A stretch of DNA of 6,199 nucleotides from Prosthecobacter sp. (lineage in GTDB: Bacteria > Verrucomicrobiota > Verrucomicrobiia > Verrucomicrobiales > Verrucomicrobiaceae), in NCBI GenBank assembly GCA_025869455.1, contig JAOZVT010000737.1, positions 1-6,199 on the forward strand, written 5' to 3'. Made by a program: the position numbers and the translations under genes. Below, piece after piece: positions 1-5,653 of the stretch (position 1 is the first letter of the stretch; each line of letters starts with the position of its first letter). The notes below the pieces were generated by a model, which saw nothing but the letters and a program-made list of their open reading frames with translations, had not been told where the DNA came from and searched no databases.

Positions 1-69
1 TGATCGACAACTTGGAGCAAATGGCCGTCATCAGGCGTATAGTCTGCATCCACCGTAGCCAGCCTGACC

Positions 70-2283
70 ATGAAACGCCTCTTGCTATTATTCACCTCTC
101 TTGCTGCCTTCGCTTTCGCGGAAGCTCCGCCCGATCTGCCCCTGCCTGTCGCCAGCTTTGGCGCAGCCGCCACGGAAAATGGCAGTGTGTACCTCTATGG
201 TGGGCACAGCGGCACGCGACATAAGTACAACCGGGAGGATGTACACGGAGACCTCTTTCACTGGCAGACTGGCATGAAAGCCTGGGAAGCCCTACCCAAA
301 GATGAACCTGCCCAAGGAGCATCCCTAATCGCCACGGATGAAGGTGTGCTGCGCATTGGCGGCATGGCGGCGCGCAATGCCAAGGATGAAAAGTCAGATC
401 TCTGGTCCAGCGAGACAGCCGCCCATTTCCTAACCAAAGATCAAACCTGGAAACCACTACCCAAGCTCCCACAGCGACGCTCTAGTCATGACAGCATCTT
501 GGTTGGCAAGACTCTTTATGTGGTAGGCGGCTGGGCCATGCTGGGAGGTCGCTCAACTGAATGGCACAATACCTACCTGACGCTGGATTTGACAGACCCC
601 AAGGCCGAGTGGCAAACGTATCCGCAACCCTTTGAGCGACGCGCTTTGGCCGTGCAGGCGCTTGATGGCAAAGTGTATGCCATTGGCGGAATGGACAGCG
701 ATGATGAAATCACCGCCGCCGTTTCCATTTTGGACACCCGCAGTGGCCAATGGAGCGAAGGACCATCGTTGCCAGATCATAAGTTAGGCGGCTTTGGCTT
801 TGCCGCAGTGGTGCATGAAGGACGTTTGTTTGCCAGTGGGGCAGCGGGAGTGCTGCTGGAACTGCGTACCGACCAGTGGGTCCCCATCGCGAAACTCCAG
901 CACCCACGTTACTTCCATCGACTCGTCAGTGGCGGTCCAGGCAAACTCATTGCCCTCGGTGGCGAAAGCAAAGAAGGCAAGAAAACATCCCCCGAAGTGA
1001 TCGAACTGCCAGCGAAAGACTCAGCGCCACTGGCAGCCGAACAGCCCAGCTCAAAAAAAAAGCCTGAAGCCGCTCTGACTTGGCCAAAGGATTTGCCAGC
1101 GGCTGAGTCTGACTGGTCTGGCTATCAGGGGCCGCGAGGCAACTGCACGACCCCTGAAGTCGGCTGGCGCAAAGATTGGCCTGCCGATGGTCCGCCCGTC
1201 CTCTGGACTGCCGAGCTAGGCAAAGGTCTGGCTTCCTTGGCGGTGGCGGGAAAGCGGGCTTACTCCGCAGGCAATGATGGAGCTGACCATGACACGCTGT
1301 GGTGTCTGGATCTGGACACGGGCAAAACCCTTTGGAAGCACACCTTTGATGTCCCCACCAAGTGCCATGAGATGTCCATCGTCCCTTACGGACCTGCGGC
1401 CACGCCCACGGTCCTAGGGGATAAAGCATGGTTCATCAGTCGGGATGGAGATGTGCTGTGCCTGAATGCTGAAAATGGTACCGTCCTTTGGAAGAAACAT
1501 CTGGTCAATGACCTGGGTGGCAAACGACCTGTCTATGGTTACAGCAGCAGCCCCTTCATCTCAGCGGGCAGACTTTATCTGGACGCAGGGGCGGGTGAAG
1601 CATGCAAGTCTAACGCCTGTCTGAATGCTGAAACGGGTGAGGTGATCTGGCAAACGGGTGACGGTGAAGCTGGTTATGCCACGCCCTTTCTCACCCAGCA
1701 TGAGGGCCAGGAATGCCTGATCTATTTCAAAGGCGAAGCGCTGGAAATTCGCACAGCCGCCGAAGGCAAACTCATCGCCCGACATGCCACCCAGACGCGT
1801 GATTTTTGCAACTGCGCGACTCCTGTGCTGAGTGGTGAAACGATCTTCATTTCCCATACGGGTAACATGGGGGCTCGCGGGCTGGAATGGTCGAAGGATT
1901 CCCTCAAGGAACTTTGGAGTGATCGTGACATTGGCCTGCTTTTTCACAGTGGCATGCCTGCACAAGGACGTCTGCTAGCCTTCAATGACCAAGTCCGTGG
2001 CTCCAATGATCTACGACTGCTGGACATGAGCACCGGCAAGACCTTGTGGAAGAATACGGAGATCGAAAAAGGCACGGGACTGCTCAGTGATGATGGCCAT
2101 GCGTTGCTGCTAACGAATAAGGGAGAGCTGGTCCTGGGCAAGGTGCAGGAAGATCAACTGGACATCCTGCAACGCGTGCAAGTACTGGCCGGCAAATGCT
2201 GGGTCCAGCCTGTGCTGGCGCACCGACGTTTGATTTGTAAAAACAACGAAGGCAGCGTGGTCTGCCTGGACCTAGCTCCATGA
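70..2283 (+). CDS. Exported double beta-propeller protein: Kelch-type N-terminal half, PQQ-type C-terminal half
   Basis: The 737-residue product starts with a signal peptide (MKRLLLLFTSLAAFAFA, likely cut after residue 17), so it should act in the periplasm, on the envelope or outside the cell. Residues about 30-312 carry Kelch-like blades, each with a hydrophobic strand ending in a glycine pair: YLYGG (41-45), VLRIGG (93-98), LYVVGG (149-154), VYAIGG (202-207) and LIALGG (293-298), with RLFASG (252-257) as a degenerate one. A polar, lysine-rich linker (about 315-345) leads to 'DWSGYQGPRGN' and then PQQ-type blades with 'LDxxTGKxLW'-like motifs near 413-422, 465-474, 519-527 and 651-660, ending in VVCLDL. 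Such repeats in this lineage usually form a structural propeller without bound PQQ, and no enzyme activity is evident. Eleven of the twelve cysteines lie in the second half, with no CxxCH haem motif. The start is chosen by the signal peptide; no good ribosome binding site precedes it. Specific function unknown. Confidence 0.9.
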   Translation: MKRLLLLFTSLAAFAFAEAPPDLPLPVASFGAAATENGSVYLYGGHSGTRHKYNREDVHGDLFHWQTGMKAWEALPKDEPAQGASLIATDEGVLRIGGMAARNAKDEKSDLWSSETAAHFLTKDQTWKPLPKLPQRRSSHDSILVGKTLYVVGGWAMLGGRSTEWHNTYLTLDLTDPKAEWQTYPQPFERRALAVQALDGKVYAIGGMDSDDEITAAVSILDTRSGQWSEGPSLPDHKLGGFGFAAVVHEGRLFASGAAGVLLELRTDQWVPIAKLQHPRYFHRLVSGGPGKLIALGGESKEGKKTSPEVIELPAKDSAPLAAEQPSSKKKPEAALTWPKDLPAAESDWSGYQGPRGNCTTPEVGWRKDWPADGPPVLWTAELGKGLASLAVAGKRAYSAGNDGADHDTLWCLDLDTGKTLWKHTFDVPTKCHEMSIVPYGPAATPTVLGDKAWFISRDGDVLCLNAENGTVLWKKHLVNDLGGKRPVYGYSSSPFISAGRLYLDAGAGEACKSNACLNAETGEVIWQTGDGEAGYATPFLTQHEGQECLIYFKGEALEIRTAAEGKLIARHATQTRDFCNCATPVLSGETIFISHTGNMGARGLEWSKDSLKELWSDRDIGLLFHSGMPAQGRLLAFNDQVRGSNDLRLLDMSTGKTLWKNTEIEKGTGLLSDDGHALLLTNKGELVLGKVQEDQLDILQRVQVLAGKCWVQPVLAHRRLICKNNEGSVVCLDLAP

Positions 2284-2290
2284 GCCAAGT

Positions 2291-2312
2291 CTGCTGATTT
2301 AGCGGTCTTTTT
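2291..2312 (+). terminator. Possible weak intrinsic terminator after the double-propeller gene
   Basis: Eight bases after the stop codon, CTGCT (2291-2295) can pair with AGCGG (2301-2305) around the loop GATTT. One of the five pairs is G-U. TC and a run of five T follow (2308-2312). The stem is short, and the T run merges with the TTTACA repeat upstream of the next gene, so this could be chance. If real, it would insulate the vWA gene from read-through. Confidence 0.25.
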
Positions 2313-2331
2313 ACACTCGCTTTACAGACGC
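2309..2331 (+). promoter_or_regulatory. Tandem 11-nt direct repeat, candidate response-regulator operator upstream of the first vWA gene (copy 1)
   Basis: After an initial T, the block holds two adjacent 11-nt units, TTTACACTCGC (2310-2320) and TTTACAGACGC (2321-2331), consensus TTTACANNCGC. An identical block precedes the second vWA gene at 3641-3663. It ends 30 nt before the ATG. Direct repeats spaced by one helical turn are typical of OmpR/PhoB-family sites, and TTTACA-N5-TTTACA resembles the TT(A/T/C)ACA repeats known for Bacillus PhoP. A third 11-nt stretch (2332-2342) keeps only the A at position 6 and the final CGC. No convincing -10 hexamer follows at a sigma-70 distance, so the real promoter elements are not resolved. 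Confidence 0.55.
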
Positions 2332-2358
2332 GGCTGACACGCCACGCAGGGTAGCGCC

Positions 2359-2375
2359 GCCATGAAAGCACACAC
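2359..2375 (+). repeat. Start-codon repeat, copy 1
   Basis: GCCATGAAAGCACACAC spans the start codon of the first vWA gene and is identical to 3692-3708 at the second. With the 23-nt block upstream it frames 27 divergent nucleotides here (28 in the other copy), which supports the view that leader and gene were duplicated together. Confidence 0.7.
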
Positions 2376-3528
2376 CCTATCACTACATTCCATCGCGGCA
2401 CTTTTCATCGTCGGTCTGTCGGCCCAGGCCGCAGCGCCGAGCAAAGACGACAAACCAGATGCAGCCCCCGAAACAGCACGCATCCAGAAGATGCAGAAAC
2501 CGAAGGTCGAGGTCATCTTCGTGCTGGATACAACGGGTTCCATGAGTGGCCTCATTGAAGGCGCCAAACAAAAAATCTGGTCCATTGCCAATGATATCAT
2601 CTCGGCCAAACCGAAGCCGGAGGTAAGATTTGGACTGGTGGGCTATCGCGACCGTGGAGATGCCTACGTCACCAAACGCGCTGACCTAACCGATGATTTG
2701 GATAAGATCCATGCGCATCTTCATGAGTTTAAGGCCAATGGTGGTGGTGACACGCCCGAAAGCGTGAGCGAAGCCCTGCATGAAGCCATTGTCAAAATGC
2801 CCTGGAGTGAGGAAGGCAATGTTTTACGCGTGATTTACCTCGTCGGAGACGCACCCCCACAGCAGTACCAAGATGGCAAAGATTGGAAAAAGGTGTGCCA
2901 AAAAGCCCAGGCCAAAGGCATTCACATCAACACCATTCAATGCGGCAACATCGCTGGCACTGCCGAAGTTTGGAAGGCTATCGCTACCCGCAGCGAAGGT
3001 GCTTACGCTCTGATCCCGCAAGACGGCAACATGGTGGCCATTGACGCGCCGCAAGACAAGGAACTCAGTGAGCTCAATGTGGAAATCGGCAAGACGCTGA
3101 TTCCTTGTGGCAGCAAGAACCAGCGCCAGGAAGTGACCTCCAAACAGATTGCGGCCGAGTCAGCCAAACCTGCGGATAATGCGAGCCGACTTTCCTACAA
3201 CTGGAAATCCGAAAAAACAGTTCAGGGTTCGGGGGAACTCATTGATTCTCTAAAAGAAGGCAAAATGAAGCTGGACGAAGTGAGCAAAGATCAACTCCCC
3301 GAAGAACTGAGTAAACTCAGTGAATCCGAGCTCAAGGCGCATGTGGAGGAGCAACAAGCCAAACGCGCAGATCTGCAATCCCGTGTGGCTACACTGGTGA
3401 AAGAGCGCGACGCTTATGTACAGATGGAACGGAAAAAAATGGCCACCAGCGGTCAGACGGATTCCTTTGATGAACAGGTCAGTCGGAGCCTGCATGAGCA
3501 AGCCGCTAAACACGGCATTGCCTGGTAA
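2362..3528 (+). CDS. Exported von Willebrand factor A domain protein with intact MIDAS motif
   Basis: The 388-residue product has a signal peptide (MKAHTLSLHSIAALFIVGLSAQA, cut near residue 23) and is probably periplasmic or secreted. The vWA domain spans about 48-250. The metal-ion-dependent adhesion site is recognisable: D56, T58 and S60 in 'LDTTGSM', T131 in 'GGGDTPES' and D163 in 'VGDAPP'. vWA domains of this kind bind a divalent metal and usually mediate protein-protein contacts; the partner here is unknown. Cysteines 179 and 194 flank a strand and could form a disulfide; both are kept in the paralogue. The region about 290-388 is charged and largely helical ('DQLPEELSKL', then 'QAKRADLQSRVATLVKERDAYV'), probably a coiled coil. 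The start is fixed by the signal peptide and by the identical start region of the paralogue; an AGGG at 2348-2351 is at best a distant ribosome binding site. A terminator follows 32 nt after the stop. This paralogue is not assigned to a named gene. Confidence 0.93.
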   Translation: MKAHTLSLHSIAALFIVGLSAQAAAPSKDDKPDAAPETARIQKMQKPKVEVIFVLDTTGSMSGLIEGAKQKIWSIANDIISAKPKPEVRFGLVGYRDRGDAYVTKRADLTDDLDKIHAHLHEFKANGGGDTPESVSEALHEAIVKMPWSEEGNVLRVIYLVGDAPPQQYQDGKDWKKVCQKAQAKGIHINTIQCGNIAGTAEVWKAIATRSEGAYALIPQDGNMVAIDAPQDKELSELNVEIGKTLIPCGSKNQRQEVTSKQIAAESAKPADNASRLSYNWKSEKTVQGSGELIDSLKEGKMKLDEVSKDQLPEELSKLSESELKAHVEEQQAKRADLQSRVATLVKERDAYVQMERKKMATSGQTDSFDEQVSRSLHEQAAKHGIAW

Positions 3529-3560
3529 ACAACGTTCATCAGTTCCTCCTTTCACATCAT

Positions 3561-3596
3561 GGCGATGGTGGTCTTTACGGACTCCATCGCCTTTTT
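3561..3596 (+). terminator. Intrinsic (Rho-independent) terminator after the first vWA gene
   Basis: GGCGATGG (3561-3568) pairs perfectly with CCATCGCC (3584-3591). The 15-nt interior can add GTC/GAC pairs (3571-3573 with 3580-3582) around a small loop. Five T follow directly (3592-3596). It begins 32 nt after the stop codon of the first vWA gene and lies upstream of the second gene's own repeat block, so the two paralogues are probably transcribed separately. Confidence 0.85.
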
Positions 3597-3640
3597 CATG
3601 GCTGGAAGCTGCCACCCAAGACCCCAGAAAACATGAATCG

Positions 3641-3663
3641 TTTTACACTCGCTTTACAGACGC
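3641..3663 (+). promoter_or_regulatory. Tandem 11-nt direct repeat, candidate response-regulator operator upstream of the second vWA gene (copy 2)
   Basis: All 23 nt match 2309-2331: a T, then TTTACACTCGC (3642-3652) and TTTACAGACGC (3653-3663). It ends 31 nt before the ATG of the second vWA gene, against 30 nt for copy 1, and sits 44 nt after the terminator of the preceding gene. Sequence on either side of the block differs between copies, which suggests the block itself is under selection. A regulatory role is inferred from conservation, position and the 11-nt period. Confidence 0.55.
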
Positions 3664-3691
3664 CAGTCACGAGTGCTTGCAGACTGGGGGT

Positions 3692-3708
3692 GCCATGAAA
3701 GCACACAC
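3692..3708 (+). repeat. Start-codon repeat, copy 2
   Basis: GCCATGAAAGCACACAC is identical to 2359-2375 and encodes the same first residues, MKAHT. Just upstream, five G (3686-3690) lie close enough to the ATG to act as a weak ribosome binding site, a feature not shared with copy 1. Confidence 0.7.
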
Positions 3709-4846
3709 TCACATTCTACGAAACACACTCCTCGGTCTCATCGCCAGCACAGCCTTACTTGGGGCAGCGGCAGAACCCGTTTCAGACAAAGCCCTGCGCG
3801 ATGATGAAGCGCTGGTGCAACTGGCCATCCTACTGGATACCAGCAACAGCATGGACGGTCTCATTGAACAGGCCAAAAGCCAACTCTGGAAGATCGTCAA
3901 TGAATTCAACGATGCCAAGCAAGGCGACAAAACAGCTGTCGTGCAGGTAGCTCTGTATGAATACGGGAATAACAATCTGAGCATCGGCACGAATTACATC
4001 CGTCAGGTGCTGCCTTTCACTCGTGATCTGGACAAGGTCTCTGAGCAGCTCTTTAAGCTAACCACCAACGGAGGCGATGAGTATTGCGGTGCGGTGATTC
4101 GCGATGCCTTGGACAAACTGGCTTGGGACAAAGATGGCCAGACGTATAAAGCGGTCTTCATCGCTGGAAACGAGCCCTTCACACAAGGGCCAGTGTCTTC
4201 CCAGGACGCATGCAAGGCCGCCATTCAAAAAGGAGTGGTGATTAACACCATCCACTGCGGTGATAAATCCGCAGGTGAGCAGGGTGGCTGGCGCACAGGC
4301 GCAGCTTTAGCAGAAGGTCGCTTCCTGACGATTGATCAGGACAAAGCCATCGTTCACATCGAAGCCCCGCAGGACAAAGAAATCACGCGACTGAGCATTG
4401 AACTAAACAAGACCTACATCATTTATGGCAAAGACGGTGCCCGTGGATCTGCCAACCAGATGAAACAGGACAGCAATGCTTCGGCTTATAAAGAAGCAGG
4501 TGCCCCTGTCCAGCGCGCCGTCACCAAAGCCTCTGAAAACTATCGAAACAGCACGTGGGACCTCGTGGACGCTAACAAAAAGGATGGTTTAAAACTCAAC
4601 GAGATCAAAGATGCTGATTTACCACCTGAACTCCAATCCCTGAAACCCGAAGAACGTCAGACTTACCTGGATCAAAAAGCTACCGAGCGCGCCAAGATTC
4701 AGGCGCAGATCAAAAGTCTGAATGAGGAACGGCAAAAGTATGTGGCAGACAAAGCCAAGGAAAGCGGTCAGAGCGACACCCTGGACAAGGCCATCGTCAA
4801 AGCCGTGCGTGAGCAGGCTGAGAAAAAGGCCATCACCTTTAAGTGA
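3695..4846 (+). CDS. Exported von Willebrand factor A domain protein, paralogue with altered MIDAS
   Basis: The 383-residue product has a signal peptide (MKAHTHILRNTLLGLIASTALLGAAA, cut near residue 26). It is a full-length paralogue of the protein encoded at 2362-3528. Shared landmarks are 'LDTSNSMDGLIEQAK' (48-61), 'TRDLDKV', 'INTIHCG' (183-189), 'APQDKEI', and the C-terminal run 'DLPPELQSL' to 'ERQKYV...SGQSDTLDKA'. The first MIDAS loop is intact (D48, S50, S52), but the Thr loop reads 'TTNGGDEYCG' without the expected Thr, and the third loop reads 'AGNEPF', with N159-E160 where the paralogue has the Asp of 'VGDAPP'. Metal binding may be changed or lost; the 'GNEPFTQG' form also seems to be a recurrent subfamily in this lineage. 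C173 and C188 match C179 and C194 of the paralogue. The reading frame stays open back to 3416 inside the previous gene, but 3695 is chosen because the signal peptide and the conserved start region begin there. Confidence 0.92.
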   Translation: MKAHTHILRNTLLGLIASTALLGAAAEPVSDKALRDDEALVQLAILLDTSNSMDGLIEQAKSQLWKIVNEFNDAKQGDKTAVVQVALYEYGNNNLSIGTNYIRQVLPFTRDLDKVSEQLFKLTTNGGDEYCGAVIRDALDKLAWDKDGQTYKAVFIAGNEPFTQGPVSSQDACKAAIQKGVVINTIHCGDKSAGEQGGWRTGAALAEGRFLTIDQDKAIVHIEAPQDKEITRLSIELNKTYIIYGKDGARGSANQMKQDSNASAYKEAGAPVQRAVTKASENYRNSTWDLVDANKKDGLKLNEIKDADLPPELQSLKPEERQTYLDQKATERAKIQAQIKSLNEERQKYVADKAKESGQSDTLDKAIVKAVREQAEKKAITFK

Positions 4847-4870
4847 TACACGTCTGAACAACGATCTTTC

Positions 4871-4898
4871 TTGAATGCCGCCCCTGGGTCTTATAGGA
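4871..4898 (+). promoter_or_regulatory. Possible promoter of the two-component operon
   Basis: TTGAAT (4871-4876) and TATAGG (4893-4898) are separated by 16 nt and each matches four of six positions of the sigma-70 consensus. Transcription would start some 30 nt before the regulator's ATG. It overlaps the hairpin at 4882-4906. Consensus matches of this quality arise by chance, so this is only a candidate. No TTTACA repeat is present here. Confidence 0.25.
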
Positions 4899-4906
4899 CT
4901 CAAGGG
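4882..4906 (+). other. Imperfect hairpin between the second vWA gene and the response regulator
   Basis: CCCT-GGGTC (4882-4890) can pair with GACTC and AGGG (4897-4901, 4903-4906) around the loop TTATAG, with one G-U pair and one bulged A. A competing stem is possible between AAGGG (4902-4906) and CCCTT (4916-4920). No T run follows, so it is not a standard intrinsic terminator. It could be a Rho-type or attenuating structure, or chance. Confidence 0.3.
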
Positions 4907-4935
4907 TAGCCCAAGCCCTTCTAAAATCACACGTC

Positions 4936-5628
4936 ATGCCCACCATCCTTGTCATCGAAGACGATAGCGCGATCCGGCGTGGCGTGTGTGATGCGCTGCG
5001 TTTCTCTGGCTATGAGGTACTGGAGGCTGCGGAAGGGCTTTCCGGCATGGAGCAGGCGCAGAAGGCCACCTTTGACCTTCTGCTGTTAGATTTGGTGCTG
5101 CCGAACCACAATGGATTTGAGATCCTGCGTGCGCTAAAGGAGCATCGCCCCGGCACCCCGGTCATCATTCTCTCTGCCCGTGGTGAAGAGGCGGATCGCG
5201 TGAAAGGCTTAAAGTTAGGCGCGGATGATTATGTGGTGAAACCCTTCAGCGTGCGGGAGCTTCTGGCACGGGTGGAGGCGGTACTGAGACGCTCACCAGA
5301 ACGGCCCAAGCAGGTGCAACAAATCCCCTTCCCTGCGGGCACGGCAGATCTGGAGCGCATGGAACTGCGTTTCACGGACGGTGGACGCGAGGAGTTATCG
5401 GATCGCGAATGCGGCCTCATTGAATACCTAGCGGCGCATCGTGGTCGCGCCATTTCACGGGAAGAACTGCTGAGACGTGTCTGGCGGATCGAGCCCAAGC
5501 ACACGGAAACACGGACGATTGACATGCACATTGCCAACCTCCGCGCTAAACTCCGTGACAATGGCAGCGAACCGCAATTTCTCCTCACCGTTCGTGGTAA
5601 AGGCTACATGCTCCGCAATGAAGTGTAA
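4936..5628 (+). CDS. OmpR/PhoB-family two-component response regulator
   Basis: The 230-residue product has the normal length and order for this family. An N-terminal receiver domain (1-118) is followed by a winged-helix DNA-binding domain (about 135-230). Receiver residues are all present: acidic pocket D9/D10 in 'VIEDDS', phosphoacceptor D52 in 'LLLLDLVLP', S80 in 'ILSAR' and K102 in 'VVKPFS'. The DNA-binding part shows 'LSDREC' (154-159), 'ISREELLRRVW' (173-183), the recognition helix 'TRTIDMHIANLRAKL' (192-206) and the wing 'TVRGKGYML' (218-226). Phosphorylation by the kinase encoded 25 nt downstream should promote dimerisation and binding to direct repeats in promoters. The TTTACANNCGC repeats at 2309-2331 and 3641-3663 are attractive targets, but none lies in front of this gene, so autoregulation through that site is not indicated. 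The start gives the standard short lead before the first strand; there is no clear Shine-Dalgarno. Its exact regulon cannot be named. Confidence 0.96.
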   Translation: MPTILVIEDDSAIRRGVCDALRFSGYEVLEAAEGLSGMEQAQKATFDLLLLDLVLPNHNGFEILRALKEHRPGTPVIILSARGEEADRVKGLKLGADDYVVKPFSVRELLARVEAVLRRSPERPKQVQQIPFPAGTADLERMELRFTDGGREELSDRECGLIEYLAAHRGRAISREELLRRVWRIEPKHTETRTIDMHIANLRAKLRDNGSEPQFLLTVRGKGYMLRNEV

Positions 5629-5653
5629 CACTCCCAGTTAGGCCGACCCCATC

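Noticed and set aside
1..71. Possible divergent partial gene on the minus strand starting at 71 (reads MVRLATVDADYTPDDGHLLQVVD), or the tail of an upstream + strand gene ending at the TAG at 56-58.
   Set aside because: Both reads are under 25 codons. The minus-strand start would overlap the start codon of the double-propeller gene and leave no room for a promoter. Upstream sequence would decide it.
947..1429. 160-codon open frame on the minus strand inside the double-propeller gene.
   Set aside because: It is antisense to a well-supported coding region, its translation is rich in Pro, Cys, Arg and Ser as expected of a shadow frame, and it shows no recognisable motif.
2310..2349. TTTACA read as a sigma-70 -35 element with a -10 box 17 nt downstream.
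   Set aside because: The expected -10 position is GC-rich in both copies, with no TATAAT-like hexamer. The 11-nt tandem period explains the sequence better as an operator.
2309..3663. The two identical 23-nt blocks considered as ends of a mobile element or as a CRISPR-type repeat.
   Set aside because: There are only two copies, in direct orientation and each in front of a paralogue, with no inverted ends, transposase or spacer-like array between them.
3416..3694. Upstream extension of the second vWA gene to an ATG at 3416.
   Set aside because: It would overlap the end of the first vWA gene, run through its terminator and bury the signal peptide inside the protein. The conserved start at 3695 is far better.
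5229..5588. 119-codon minus-strand frame opposite the response regulator, and a similar one at 5682-6041 opposite the kinase.
   Set aside because: Both are antisense to confident genes, and their compositions (Arg/Ser-rich, Cys/Pro-rich) are typical of shadow frames.
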